Assembly (NCBI GenBank): GCA_001600095.1
Contig: BCIX01000003.1
Coordinates: 62,001-126,000 of the forward strand
Reading direction: 5' to 3'
Source of the DNA: Bullera alba
Taxonomy: Eukaryota > Basidiomycota > Tremellomycetes > Tremellales > Bulleraceae
Length of the DNA: 64,000 bases
Position numbers and translations under genes: made by a program. Of this stretch, positions 33,338 to 44,689 are shown one piece after another. Below the pieces are notes generated by a model. The model was given only the letters and a program-made list of their open reading frames with translations, made no database searches and had not been told where the DNA came from. The stretch's first letter is position 1; each line of letters begins with the position of its first letter.

Positions 33338-35509
33338 ATGTCACCACTACACCAATCCTCACGCAAGGAGGAGACAGGATACCGGGATACCACGCCGAAC
33401 CAAGGATTGGACTACGATGTAGTGGCACATCAACAGCGCTATAGAGGGAGAAATACCGACGATATCGACTACGACGATAGTCATACCGAGAAGGAACAGG
33501 ATGACAGCGGAGGAACATGGCCTGGCGGGAAGGAACCCCTGCACGAGGTTCCAATGGGAGAAGGGCCCACCGCCCCACAAGCAGCAACGGATTTGATATC
33601 CGCAGACCCCCTCAGACGGACGAGCGAGATCAGTGTCGAGAGCAAAGGTCTTTCCGAGCGGGGAGTGCATGTGGATGTAGAGGGCAAGCCGAAAGAGGTC
33701 TTCCAGCCGGCCGGGACAAAGGCGTGGTTGAACCTGCTAGGGGTGGGTCAGGTGGGCATCGGTCGGAGCTAATATTTGACTAGGCCTTTCTGATGAACTC
33801 GATATGCTGTGAGTAGAGTGTTCTAGACGCATGGGATGATCACGACTGACAGGATCGATCAGACGGCATGACGAATTCAGTGAGCGGTCGACGGTCAGAG
33901 AAGAGTGTCAAAGCTGATATCAAGCCTTCAGTTCGGCGTCTTCCAATCCTACTACGTCAGCGATCAACTGCCCACCAATACCGCGACGGAGATTGCCTGG
34001 ATTGGCTCTGTGCAACTGTGCCTATGCCCCCTGTTGGGCTGCTTCTCCGGACCGCTCTTCGACTCGGGATACCTCCGCCATCTGATCATCACCGGCGGCA
34101 CGCTCTACGTCTTCTCCATGATGATGGCCAGTATATCCAAAGTGTACTGGCAATACCTCCTCTCGCACGGGATCGGCGTCGGGCTCGGTATGGGCATCAT
34201 GTTCTCCCCGAGCGTCAGCACGATCAGCCATCACTTTGCTTTGACCAAATATCGCAGTATGGCATATGGCATCCAGGCCACCGGGAGTTGTTTCGGGGGC
34301 ATCCTCTTCCCGATCCTGGCCAGGAATCTGTTTTCCACAGTCGGCTTTGACTGGACAGTGAGGATATGTGAGTATCTCTCTCCACACTGTGATATCTATC
34401 GAGCAGGTGAAGCCAAATAGCTTCATCTTCATCCAAACCTCTGAAAAGCCACTAGAATGGAGAAGCTGACTGCGCCTAGTCGGATTCATCGTACTTGCCA
34501 TCATGGTCGTCATCTACTTTACCCTATCTGCGGTACACCCGCCCCGGAAGAAGATTGCGATCCTCAGCCCGTCCGTGTGTGAGTGCGGGGTCGGGAATAT
34601 GAGATGATCGTTGGGGGGCAGGAGCTGACCGGCTCGCAGTTGGCAATATGGGTTATGCGTTCCATGTGGCCGGAGCTAGTCTGTGTTCGATGGCGATATA
34701 CTGCCCATTGACTTTTAGTGTGACTTATGGACTGGCTAATGGCGTCTCGCCCTCGCTGTCGAATTACTCGTGAGTCCAGGGCCGTGGTATCCCTCTATCA
34801 TTCTCCATTCTCCCCAAGACACCCTTGCCCGGGCCCCCCTCGAACGCTGCTGACGCCGAGTGTAGCCTGGCGATCATCAACGCCGCATCGGCTTTCGGGC
34901 GGATCACCCCGTTGATAGCCGCTCGATGGGTCGGCTTCATCAACATCCACGCCACGTTCGCCATCACCTCTGCGATCATGCTGTTTGTGTGGACGACGGC
35001 AAAGTCCGTTCCGGGGGTGTTGGTCTATGACGCCATGTACGGGATCTCCAGTGGTGAGTGCTCGAGGGTTTGGTTGGTGTCTGGTGTCGGAGGGAAGTCT
35101 GTCATCTGAGTGGAGTCCAGGGACGTGAGAACGGTCCGGGTTCCGGATCGCGGGATCGCTCGACTCATCGCTTTCTCGAGACCATCTGCTGACTCTCGAT
35201 TAGGCGCTTACGCCGCCGCTTTCAATGCTGCCGCAGCGTCCTTCTCCCCGCATCCAAATCAAGTCGGGTGAGCCCCTTGACACCACCTACTTCACGTAGC
35301 GCTGACTGGGCAGGCTGTACATTGGCATGGCGTTCTTTGTCACTTCGTTCTTCTGGGGCACGGGGGTGCCTGCGACTGCGGCGCTGATCAGGGGGGACAA
35401 TTACCTCCCTGCGTCAATGTTCTGCGGGGCGGTGGTGATGGGTGGTGGTGGGCTGTTATGGATCTCGAGATTCTTGCGGGTGAAACAGGTCGGCTCGCCC
35501 TGGGTCTAG
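33338..35509 (+). CDS. Monocarboxylate-transporter-like MFS protein
   Basis: Nine exons: 33338-33742, 33784-33808, 33863-33879, 33932-34367, 34480-34578, 34640-34769, 34866-35053, 35204-35267, 35314-35509 (519 aa). After a ~130-residue hydrophilic N-terminus the first helix reads GTKAWLNLLGAFLMNSIC and continues as YGMTNSFGVFQSYYVSDQL, the signature start of the fungal MCT (Mch/Esbp6) family. The second part is encoded by a 17-nt microexon that restores the NSFGVFQ motif. Later helices follow: GLGMGIMFSPSVSTISHHF, MAYGIQATGSCFGGILFP, NAASAFGRITPLIAARW and AAFNAAAASFSPHP. Yeast relatives do not always carry monocarboxylates, so the substrate is open. Introns are 41-150 nt. It converges with the dehydrogenase gene. 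Confidence 0.88.
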
Positions 35510-36013
35510 GGGGGGTGGGTTAGATCTCGGGTCACTGGGCTCGATACGAAGGGGAATTGATCGAGCTGGACGAATATCATCTTCCGCGGGCAGAAGGACC
35601 TTGATGTGACATTGATCGAGCGGTGTGATCCTGTTGTCAGTGTTTACACTCTACGGACGATATGTTCAATACTGTATACTAGTCAGTCGGGGCAGCCTAT
35701 AATGTATCTCGTACCGGACCGGTCAGTGGCACAGAACCTCACAGGACCTGCCTGTATCCGGATTCATTCACTATTGGTGCTTCATAGGTCAAATCGTCTG
35801 AATCTGACCCACTCTATGCCTAGCCGCCTCGGCGGGTAAAGCTATGACCGAGGGTCTTTCTACCTCTGTACATGCCTTCTATCTATACACTTACAACCGT
35901 GGCTCCAGCCTCGTCTCCTGTGTGGTCGATCATCCTATAGCCCAAGACATCACCGCCCATTGTGACTCTCCACGTTCATCGCAATGGCATTTCAACCCGT
36001 TGTGACCCTCCGG
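35510..36013. other. Convergent intergenic region
   Basis: 504 bp between two gene 3' ends. No coding sequence or structured element recognised. Confidence 0.35.
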
Positions 36014-37123
36014 CTACTCCAAAGGCCACTGCGGCTCCTCGCCCCGGACCAGCCGATCCAAGTTCTCCCTCGTCCTCTGCCACATCTCCTTCAGGGTATG
36101 TTCGAACGAGTAGCCCGTGTGGGGCGTCATGACCACTTGACTCCGGCCACCTCTGCCCCACTCCTCCGTCCGCCACCTCGAGTTTGCGGGCAGGGGTTCA
36201 ATGTCAAACACATCCGTGGCAAACCCTCTAATCCCTCCTTTGGTCAATACCTCCAGTAAGTCCTCCTCGGCGATGAGCGGCCCTCGACTTGTATTTATCA
36301 AGAAGGACGTTGGGGGCATTGCCTCGAGGTGGGCTTTGGTGACGATTCCCCTCGAGCGATCGGAGAGGACTAGATGGATGGAGAGTATGTCGCTCGAGGC
36401 GAACAGGTCCAGTTGGCTCTTTGCAACGGTAATGCAGCCAGAGGGGAGGGATGGATCATTGGCAATCTGCTCGTCTACCTTTGCCTGGGTGAGGTTCGGG
36501 GACCAAGCGAGGACGTTTATGCCGAACACGAGGGTAGCGATTCGGGCGACGCCAAAGCCCAACCTTCCGAGACCGAGCAGGCCGAGTGTCTTGCCCCCTA
36601 TAAAGGTGTTCAGGGGGAGGTGGGAGATCCACCCCGGTCCGCCAGTGATTAGGGATTGATCTCGAGGAATGTTGTTGGCGAGAGAAAGGATTAGAGCCCA
36701 GGTATGCTGGACCGTGGCGTTGAACGAGCTCGGCACGGGCGGTCTGTAATACCAACAGTCAGTATGTATAGTGTTGAGGTGTAGTACTTGCCCCAATGAC
36801 TCGCCGGGGGTGCCGTAGACCTTAACCCCGGCGTCTCGACACGCATCCAGGTCGATCCCCTTGTTCCGCATCCCAGTGGTCAGGATCACTCTAAGCTTGG
36901 GCAGCCGCGAGATCAACTCCTTGGTGATAGGCGTCCTCTCCCGCATAGTGACCAAGACGTCGTATCCCCCAAGTCGGTCCACAAGCCCGTCCAGGTCGTC
37001 CGCGGGCAGGATTGTATCCCGGTAGACGGTCACCGAGGCGTTGGAGAGCGAAGCGAGGTATCCCGGCGCTAGACCGTTGTAATCGTCGAGCACGGCGATC
37101 TTTGGCTGGGTTGATGTAGCCAT
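36014..37123 (-). CDS. D-isomer-specific 2-hydroxyacid dehydrogenase
   Basis: Exons 37123-36792 and 36743-36014 give 353 aa. The intron 36791-36744 starts with GCAAGT, a GC-AG intron, and its 48 nt can also be read through without a stop. NAD(P)-binding Rossmann motif GLLGLGRLGFG with a following hydrophobic stretch; the substrate-side Arg in HLVLSDRSRG; INTSRGPLI; the acidic residue in DVFDIEPLP; and the catalytic His in MTPHTGY. These are the landmarks of the D-2-hydroxyacid dehydrogenase family (glyoxylate/hydroxypyruvate reductases, phosphoglycerate and formate dehydrogenases). They reduce 2-oxoacids to D-2-hydroxyacids; which acid is unclear. The start is the ATG giving MATSTQPKIAVLDDYNG; an in-frame GTG lies upstream but is not favoured. 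Confidence 0.9.
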   Translation of the reverse strand: MATSTQPKIAVLDDYNGLAPGYLASLSNASVTVYRDTILPADDLDGLVDRLGGYDVLVTMRERTPITKELISRLPKLRVILTTGMRNKGIDLDACRDAGVKVYGTPGESLGQVLHLNTIHTDCWYYRPPVPSSFNATVQHTWALILSLANNIPRDQSLITGGPGWISHLPLNTFIGGKTLGLLGLGRLGFGVARIATLVFGINVLAWSPNLTQAKVDEQIANDPSLPSGCITVAKSQLDLFASSDILSIHLVLSDRSRGIVTKAHLEAMPPTSFLINTSRGPLIAEEDLLEVLTKGGIRGFATDVFDIEPLPANSRWRTEEWGRGGRSQVVMTPHTGYSFEHTLKEMWQRTRENLDRLVRGEEPQWPLE

Positions 37124-37593
37124 GATGCTGTGAGCCGCGAGGATGCGTTGTATAGTCAAGGACGCAGAGAATACCACTGCTATCCGCACTCGATGCTCGA
37201 CGTGCTCTCGATGTCTATTCGCCGGTCATTGCCGAATGGCGTCAACATGGCGAGCAAGTGGTGACTGTGAGCGACAGTAGACGGCTACCACTACTGCACT
37301 GAGCTATGCAGCATCTGACTGACCCCAGCTCGCACCTTGTCACTGCTGAACACCCCTTGCTCGCCGTCGTCGTCGTCGTTATCACCACCACCACCACCAC
37401 CACCACCAGCCGGCATGTCACGTGATTCGATGACGCATTCCAAAATAAACGCAGCGTGCCGAAAAGCAAACGTGTATTCAACCATGGGGGGTAACATCCT
37501 CAACACTCTATCATCAATTCATACCCCACTCGGTCAGACAGACAGGAGACACAAGCAGGACCCGCTCAGTACCGTATCAACCTACTTGGCGCC
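37124..37593. other. Divergent promoter region with triplet repeats
   Basis: 470 bp between outward-reading starts. It contains (CGT)n at about 37366-37380 and (ACC)n at about 37384-37408. The CT/AC-rich part before 37594 is probably the leader of the DUF1279 gene. Confidence 0.45.
37366..37408. repeat. Adjacent CGT and ACC trinucleotide repeats
   Basis: Five CGT units, a short spacer, then about eight ACC units, in the shared upstream region of two divergent genes. Simple-sequence repeats of this kind often vary in length between strains. Confidence 0.8.
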
Positions 37594-38729
37594 ATGTCCC
37601 TCTCAAGCTCGATACCGGCAAGGGCGATCCGGTCGCTCGCTACAACATCGACTTCAACGGCCGGCCCTTCAAAGGCGATGTACAACCGGGTGGCCTCGAG
37701 GGAAATGAGGCAGTTGCACAGCATGCGATCGCTATCTACCAGGAATGGGGGTTTATCTGCCCATCGCATCCTCTCCCCCTCTATACAATCAACTCGGGCT
37801 TACTCCCCAGCTACACAAGTTCCCTCAACATCCGCAACTTCCCACTCCTCTCAGCGTCTGGACAGCGCCAGTGCCAGCGCGGCTTCGCTCAACTCGTCGC
37901 CGAAAGCCCACTCAGGTGCCCCGGAGTCGGATCCGGAAACAGACGATCCCGAGCCCGAATCTGGACCAGAGCCGAAATCCGCCTATGCGAGGTTCAAACT
38001 CCTATCCAAGAAATACGGCGGGTACGCCGTTGGGATGTACACCTTTCTCTCCTTTTTCGACTTTTCATTCGCGCTCGGGATCGTGCATGCCGTCGGGGCG
38101 GAGAGGATACAGCCGATGGTCAGTCCGATCATGTATCAATTCCGCAAACTGCGCCACGGCGAGGCCGAGGCCAAGCGCCTAGACGAGGAGTCTAAAGAAA
38201 AGGCCAAGCTGGACGCTCTGGAGGCGGAGAGGGAGATGAAGAGCGGGAAAGGCAAGCCGAGGTGGATAGGAAGTAAGACGTTTTGGACAGAGGTCGCCCT
38301 GGCGTATGCTATACACAAGACGCTCTTTTTGCCATTTAGGGCAGGATTGACCGTGGCTTGGACGCCAAAGGTCGTCAAGTGGATGGCGAGCAAGGGCTGG
38401 GTCGGGAAGGTAAGTCAGCGCGAGGGCAAGCGAGCGCAAGCGAGCGCTGTTGGTATCGGTCCTCTGGGAAGATGTGTTTGGGGGGCTGCGTGAAAGGCGC
38501 AGAGGCTGAGCCTTCAAGCTCTATGGAGGGGTGTCGAGGATGAGAGGGACATGACGTGTGGGATGGATCGCACCTATGGCTACTTCCAGCACTGCCGGGT
38601 CGTCGTCGAGGTCATCGCTGACAATCACTGCTACAGGGCGGGTTTGGCCGTGCTGCAACGCACGCCCAGGTTAAGATCAGGACAGCCCAAGACCGCGTCA
38701 AGGCCAAAGTCGGGCGCGATGCGGCATGA
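37594..38729 (+). CDS. FAM210/DUF1279-type mitochondrial membrane protein
   Basis: Exons 37594-38409 and 38637-38729 (302 aa; intron 227 nt). The first ~100 residues are rich in Ser/Arg/Ala with few acids and fit a mitochondrial targeting sequence. After an acidic spacer (ESDPETDDPEPE) comes the DUF1279 core: FKLLSKKYGGYAVGMYTFLS, a membrane helix with FFDFSFALGIVHAVG, then ALAYAIHKTLFLPFRAGLTV and AWTPKVVKWMASKGW. The second exon adds a basic helical tail (QVKIRTAQDRVKAKVG). Relatives (human FAM210A/B) sit in the mitochondrial inner membrane; the molecular role is not settled. The long intron carries GAGCG/CGAGC repeats near its donor. It converges with Rac1. Confidence 0.82.
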
Positions 38730-39280
38730 GCGACTGCGCTCGGGGGGAAGGGAGTGGGGTGGTTTGGGCCCAGATTGAGGAGTGGCAGTATGCCTATGAG
38801 AGTGAAGAGAGGGAGACGTCGAGTCGGATGGGAATCCCGTCACCTGGGATAGGGAGGGATTTGAGCGACCCGGTGAAGATCATCAACCGTTCCTGCCCAT
38901 GCAGTCAATACATGTCACTGGCACAATGATCTGGGCACAATGGTATTGATCCAGGGCGGTCCTAGGTGGTTTCGCTATATTACGCCTGAGTCCCCCGACC
39001 CCGCTAGCAGCCACGACTGACCGCCTGTCCCGCTGGTGAAATGCATTGTGCCCAAGAAACGATTGTACAACGTATGTACCTGGTCTTGTACTATAGACTG
39101 CTGATCTATACTGTATCCAGGACGATCCATCCCATCCTCTCTCTATCTCCTCATCGGCTGAGCTGCTCTGATCTTCCCTCCCGGCGCGCCGCTCCACCGG
39201 CGCTCTGCCAATCACCCACCTCAACCTAACAACGATCCCACTCCCTCCGAGATCGTCCCATGCGAGGATAGCTCAAGTGG
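38730..39280. other. Convergent intergenic region
   Basis: 551 bp between two 3' ends. Nothing recognised. Confidence 0.35.
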
Positions 39281-40831
39281 TTATAGAATCACACAAGCCT
39301 TCTTCTTCTTCTTCTTGGCCGCGGCGGCGCCTCTATCCGATGGGGCGAGTACCGCCCGGATGGCCTCGTCGAACACCGTCTTGAGGCCTTTTTGCCTGTG
39401 AGCATGTCGAGTCAGCTGCGGCCTCTGGGCTGGTGCTTCTTGGACGCATCTCGGCCTGATCCTTCTTGCAGACTCGTTCTGCGCATTTCCCTCATATACT
39501 TCCTCAAGTCCGTGGCCCTACACTCGCTTGCCTTCGCACGCCCTCCCCTGTGATCACACGCCGAGCCCCTTGCTCGCACGCCGTGCCCCTCGCTCCCCCT
39601 CGCTCGCACTCGCTCACGCTCGCTCGCTCGCTCGCTCGTCACTCACGTCTTCGAGCTAGCCTCCAAGTACTTGACCGCGCCTACGTCCCTGCCGCACTGC
39701 GCTCCCATGGCATAAGAGATCGGAGCGAACCTCCTCTCTTTCAACCGCTGCAGGGTGACCGGGTCCTCCCGGAGGTCGAGCTTGGTTCCAACTAGGATCA
39801 ACGGCACGCCAGGCGCGTGATGCGATATCTCGGGGATCCACTGCGGTGGAGTTAGCGCTGCTCGTAGGGTGAGAGTTTGGAGCGAGGGGTCGGGTAGGGG
39901 GTAGATCTCCCCGAGGTTGATGGATCTCGGGGAAGGAAGATGACAGTATCATAAGACGGGTCTAGAGCCACGAGACACCGCTCACCTTTGTCCTGATATT
40001 CTCGAACGAAGGCGGCGAGACGACAGAGAAGCAAACGAGAAAGACGTCGGTCTGGGGGTATGACAGCGGTCGAAGCCGACTACGAGGGCGTGAGTGGTGC
40101 ACCGGGCTTGATTCCGGAATTCCTGGCCCTCCATGTCCCCTAATGCGCAAGCACCCTGGATCGGTTCTTCTCCCCCGTCGACGTGCCGAACCGCAACGTC
40201 CTTTCCCTCATGGCCTCAACGGCGGACCCATCCCCTCGACTTGATAATACACTCACTCGTAGTCCTCCTGTCCGGCCGTGTCCCAGAGGCCTAATGAGAC
40301 CGGTCGTCCGTCGACCAGGACCGAAGCGCTATAATTGTCGAAGACTATCGGGCATGAGCATCACCACTGTGAACAGATCCTCTCCTGTGCTGTCGACTGA
40401 CCTGTGGGGACATATCTGACGGTCAGCGACATCCCTAGGGCAAGGACTTACTCTCCGGGAAAGGCATTGGTGGTGTAAGAGATCAAGAGGCAGGTCTGAC
40501 TGGTCAGCTGGACGACCAGTATTCGATATTTGGCTTCCGCGAATGGTTTGTGCCTGCGTCCCTCGTCCCTCGTTCTAATTTCTCCATGACTACCTCCATA
40601 GACAGCATAGACTGATTTCCGCAACTCGCAGAGATATAGAGCCAGACTCCCTTTCCGAGTTTCACGGTCATATCCAAGGTGATTGTTGGCGTTTGGGAAA
40701 CACTCACTTTGCCTACAGCACCATCTCCAACGACCACGCCTAAGAAGAGATGTCAGCGAGTTCTTGGCTGGTAAGGTCTGTACTGCGACTGATCTCGTCG
40801 GGTATAGCGACTCACACTTTATACTCTGCAT
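39281..40831 (-). CDS. RAC1: Rac-type small GTPase
   Basis: Eight exons: 40831-40816, 40739-40708, 40495-40452, 40415-40402, 40344-40257, 40079-39986, 39840-39647, 39395-39281 (198 aa). All G motifs are present: P-loop GDGAVGKT, switch I PTVFDNYSA, switch [25 protein letters not shown], and the SSK motif at the guanine pocket. [34 protein letters not shown] and AIRAVL point to Rac rather than Cdc42 or Rho1. The C-terminus is six Lys, Ala and the CAAX box CVIL; the final Leu predicts geranylgeranylation and plasma-membrane targeting. Exons 1 and 4 are only 16 and 14 nt. An in-frame ATG at 40843 would add MNGH and is the first ATG a scanning ribosome meets; the family start is 40831. Rac1 drives polarity, hyphal growth and NADPH-oxidase signalling in fungi. 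Confidence 0.95.
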
Positions 40832-41468
40832 ATGGCCGTTCATGCCGATCGTTAGGTTTTGAGATGAGTTGAGAGTTTGAGTGGGACGCAGTGTTATACT
40901 CCCTCGGGAATGTCCAGATGCGTGTGATTGTTCCCCAGTCCCCGGTGACGGTCGACGCTGCTTCTTTCCTGGGGGTGAATTGATCTCGTAAGTGCGATCG
41001 CAGGCGGGAAGATGAGCCGTGCCGTGAGTCGCGTGTACGCGTCGAGTCGATGGCGGGGGTAGTATACACAAGGTCAAGCTGAGCCGAGCAGACCAGATGA
41101 ACGACTGGACCGGGAGAGATTGAAGACAGTAGTAGATAGGAGAGCGAGACAAGTCACCACAACTTTTGATTATGGTTCAAACCGAGCCAAACAGCGAGCT
41201 TGCAACGACGGATCCATCCCCTCTCTCACTATAGCGTATGGCATAGCATCTGGACCAGGTTGTATCATACTCTTGTACCAGGAGTAGTTGGATGAATGCA
41301 TGCAGACTACTGTATATGAGGATAGAGGAGATGACCACCGTGGAGAAAGTGCCACACTCGGATAATCCCGGTTAAAACGCCGGTCACCACCATAGCATCC
41401 CCTGGTCCACTCATACACTAGCTGTTGGTCACCATACACATACAGACTTGACCACGACGACGACGACG
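40832..41468. other. Divergent promoter region (RAC1 / complex I subunit)
   Basis: 637 bp between outward-reading starts. A GAC/CGA triplet run directly precedes the right-hand ATG (41453-41470). No TATA box recognised. Confidence 0.4.
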
Positions 41469-42307
41469 ATGAGGACGACACTGAGATCGGCGGCTTTGGG
41501 AGCGGGAAGAGTGAGGGTGATTCCAGCCAGATCGATAGCGACCTCGAGTCCAAGGAGAGCGGACCATTCGCACGACTCGCACTCGCACGGCCATAATGAC
41601 ATTTCAGACGCCGTCACCCATGAGAGTGAGTGCGAGTCCGCGTCTACGTTGCATATCGTTCAATAGAGGTCGGGGGAACTCAGAGTATGGAAAATGGGCG
41701 GAGCTGGGGTGGAGAGAAAGCCAGACTTCTGAGAGCCGTATTGACCTCTCTAATAGGCTGGCTATCGAGCCCATGGCGGAACACGTTCATCATCACCGCC
41801 CTCGCCTACGTAGCCTACAACTACTTGCCGGTGGGCAAGGCCAGCACGCCCAGCACGACCGCCGCCGAGGAGAGAGCAGAGTATGCCAGAACAGACGCCA
41901 ATGCCCCACTGGTCACTAGGCTCATTGCAAAGTACACCGAGGACGCAAAGGACCTGAGGAAGAGGGAGAAGGAGCACATCGAGTCGGTCTCCCAGCACGC
42001 CGATAGTAGGATCATCACGATGAATGCCGAGACGCCAAAGGTCAGGCAGTTCAGGGATCCAAAGTGAGTCGAGCGAAGCTGCGAAGCAGCGTAGCAGATA
42101 AGCAGCGAAGGAGTGTAGCAGCGAAGCTGCGAAGCGGAATGGCCGAGCAGAGTCCAGGCGGAGATGAAATCTCTAGGCTATTGGACGCTGCTTGCACGAT
42201 GACAAGGTGCTCATACTGACCCCCCGCCTAGCTCGCTATACACCGCATCGCCGTATGGAATCCCGGTTGGAGCGCAAGCCGACCTCTCTGGTTTCGAGTG
42301 GAAGTAG
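41469..42307 (+). CDS. Probable fungal complex I 17.8-kDa-type accessory subunit
   Basis: Exons 41469-41625, 41757-42063, 42232-42307 (179 aa; introns 131 and 168 nt). The N-terminus (MRTTLRSAALGAGRVRVIPA) is a strong mitochondrial presequence, followed by a His-rich stretch (HSHDSHSHGH). A single membrane helix, WRNTFIITALAYVAYNYLPVG, is followed by PLVTRLIAKYTEDAKDLRKR, a charged helix, and the end TASPYGIPVGAQADLSGFEW. The order helix, then LTRLI, charged helix, then a SPY..AG..ADL ending resembles the 17.8-kDa NADH:ubiquinone oxidoreductase subunit of filamentous fungi as I remember it; this is a moderate-strength match. If so, it is an accessory subunit of the inner membrane. The second intron has a 15-bp direct repeat. 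Confidence 0.6.
42073..42135. repeat. 15-bp direct repeat inside an intron
   Basis: GCGAAGCTGCGAAGC occurs at 42073-42087 and again at 42121-42135, with related AGCAGCG units between, in the second intron of the complex I subunit gene. Confidence 0.85.
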
Positions 42308-42560
42308 GCGTAGACGGGTGGCTGCAATGGGAGATGGATGAGGTTGTAGACGTGCTGCGTCTGTCTGAAGGGGGCATAGGACCGAGACTAGAAACCGAAG
42401 AGGCTGCATGATGCATCAACGTATAGTACTCTAGGCATAGGCATCACTCTCGGACCGCGGTGAATAAAAATCAAAACGTGCAATCTGGTTCGAACCGACC
42501 GAGAGTCATGACTGTTGTCTCTGTTCCCCATTGACTCTACACTACACCCAACTCGTCACC

Positions 42561-44287
42561 ATGACAGACGCCGTGTTCAAGCTGTCGCCTGGGATCCAGT
42601 CGTACGCCTGGGGAAAGAAGGGCAGTGCGTCGCTCGCTGCTCAGCTGGGCGATGTCTGCGTTCCCGACTTCAAGGTCGACGAGGGGGAGACTTATGCCGA
42701 GGTGCGTTCGAGTCTTTATCGCTGCTTGGGGATGGTGGGGGATGTGAATCACGGTGTGACGGTGTGATCCACGTACACCAACGCCCAGGAGGCAAGGCTA
42801 ACACCCCACAGCTATGGATGGGCACACACCCCAACGTCCCGACAAAACTCCAGTCGACCCAAGAAACACTCTCGGCCCACCTCAAAGCCAACCCCGAGCT
42901 CATGGGCGCCAAGATCCACAAAGCGTTCCCCGACTCTAAAGATGGTTCCCTGCCGTTTTTGTTCAAAGTCCTTTCCATAGGCACGGCGCTTAGTATCCAA
43001 GCGCATCCGGACAAGACACTGGCCGAGAGGCTGCACAGGGAGCGGGGCGATGTCTACAAGGGTGAGTGGGTGAGCTGGGACGTGAGGTAGAGGAGGACGG
43101 GGAGGATGTCGCGTTTGAAGCTGGAACGCTTGGATCGGAGTCGAGGCTAGGAGGCGAGGCGCTGGTGCAGTGCGAAGTCTCTGTCTGGAGACAAGGCTCA
43201 ATGCGGAGTGAAAGCAATCACCTCTGGTTCAGACCCCACATCGGAGTCGAGAAATATCAACCGGCCCTAGCATCCACCAACCCCACAGCTCCAAACCAAT
43301 CAAACCTCAGACATAACCCTTGCTAACTACCCCAGACCCCAACCACAAGCCCGAAATGGCCATCGCGCTCACACCCTTCCTCGCCTTTCTCAACTTTCTC
43401 CCACTGCCCACGCTCCTCCTGCACCTCCTCACCGTGCCCGAGCTCGACGACATCATCCCCTCTGCCCTGCGGTCCAAGCTCGCCTCATCACTCACTCTAC
43501 CCGACACGCAGCCCGCCGACCCGCTCTTCTTCACCGCCACGACCGCCGCGCCGACCGAGGAGCAAAAAGCCATCCTGAAGGACATCTTTGAAGCGCTCAT
43601 GACGGCCGAGGAGAGCAAGGTCAAGACGGCAATCGCCTCTCTGGTGGACAGGTACACGAACGGAGAGGTGGCCGAGAGCGAAAAGGGACTGGTGGATCTG
43701 GTCAAGATGCTCGACGAGCAGTATCCAGGGGATGTAGGCGTACTGTGCGTTTTCATCCTCAACGTCGTCGAGTTGAAAAAGGGCGAGGCGGCGTTCTTGG
43801 GAGCCAGTATGCCCCACGCATACATCAGCGGCGGTGAGTCCGACCTCAGCCGATGTGCAGAAGACATGGAGCTGACTTTGTAGATATCATCGAGTGCATG
43901 GCCACGTCGGACAATGTGGTCAGAGCGGGATTGACCCCGAAACTCCGGGACGTGGACACGCTCGTCAACATGCTCACGTACGAGGCGTCCCCGGGGTCGA
44001 AACAGCTCTTGAAACCGAGTCAATTCGGCGACTCTGCCTCTTCGTTACTCTACGACCCGCCCATTGCCGAGTTTAGCGTCGTCAAAGTCTCCCTCGGGGC
44101 CGACGGCTCTGAGGCCCACAGGGCCGTGGAGGGGCCTAGTGTGGTGGTGGTGACCGAGGGCAAAGGGTCAGTTGGGAGTGAAGAGGTGGTCCGTGGGGAT
44201 GTTCTGTTTGTCGGAGCGGGAGAAGAGGTCGTTTGGAAGTCGGACGAGGGATTGGAGCTCTTTAGAGCGTTTGTCGAGGCGGCATAG
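42561..44287 (+). CDS. PMI40: Mannose-6-phosphate isomerase
   Basis: Exons 42561-42701, 42812-43061, 43336-43833, 43884-44287 (430 aa; introns 110, 274, 50 nt). Type I phosphomannose isomerase interconverts fructose-6-P and mannose-6-P and feeds GDP-mannose for glycosylation and capsule or cell wall. Landmarks: SPGIQSYAWGKKGS, ELWMGTHPNVP, the zinc-binding SIQAHPDK (about Q110 and H112), the zinc ligand Glu in DPNHKPEMAIAL (about E137), and MPHAYISGDIIECMATSDN with VVRAGLTPKLRDV. Length matches the family (~430). The start codon lies in CACCATGAC. The zinc-ligand Glu follows a junction that needs the long 274-nt intron to be removed, and phase is kept exactly. Confidence 0.95.
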
Positions 44288-44689
44288 GCTGAGTCGAGTT
44301 GGGATCGTTGAGGGAATGACGAGTGCTTGGAGTGATGGGCATGACATGGCATACGGATATTGCCCTTGGTTTAGGATATGCAGGGTATGCTGATAGCTCA
44401 TTGACCAAGCGCCTACCAACACGCCCCCTCGACTGGCCAGTACCACAGTATACTGCGCTCGGACCGCCATTTCCCTCGAGGTCAAAGCGGCGCGCGTGAC
44501 GTGTCGGTGCTCAGCATATTCCTAGCTCGTGATCTCCTTCTCCTCTTCATCCCCTCTTCACCTCCTCTTCTCCTTCTCCTCTTCTCCCTGATATCCACTG
44601 ATCTACCGGGCTTACCACTCACTGTCCTACTCGACAGCCGTTCGCGACTCAGACCACTGGCAGAACTCCAGTCCCCACGGACCGCAGTC
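44288..44689 (+). other. Intergenic region and CT-rich leader of the DUF4211 gene
   Basis: 402 bp. The last ~190 bp are strongly pyrimidine-rich (TCTCCTCTTC units near 44536-44590), typical of leaders in this window. No gene seen. Confidence 0.45.

Noticed and set aside
36456..36755. Alternative frame after the dehydrogenase intron
   Set aside because: It appears if a GTACTA donor is used, but breaks the conserved dehydrogenase motifs. The GC donor keeps them.
37384..37408. ACC repeat considered as a CRISPR-like or coding His-run
   Set aside because: Plain trinucleotide repeat without spacers, outside any gene; CRISPR arrays are not expected in a fungus.
39260..39300. tRNA-like start (GCGAGGATAGCTCAAGTGGTTA)
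   Set aside because: It resembles a tRNA D-arm, but no anticodon arm, B box or acceptor stem follows. The sequence runs into the Rac1 stop codon and CAAX box on the other strand.
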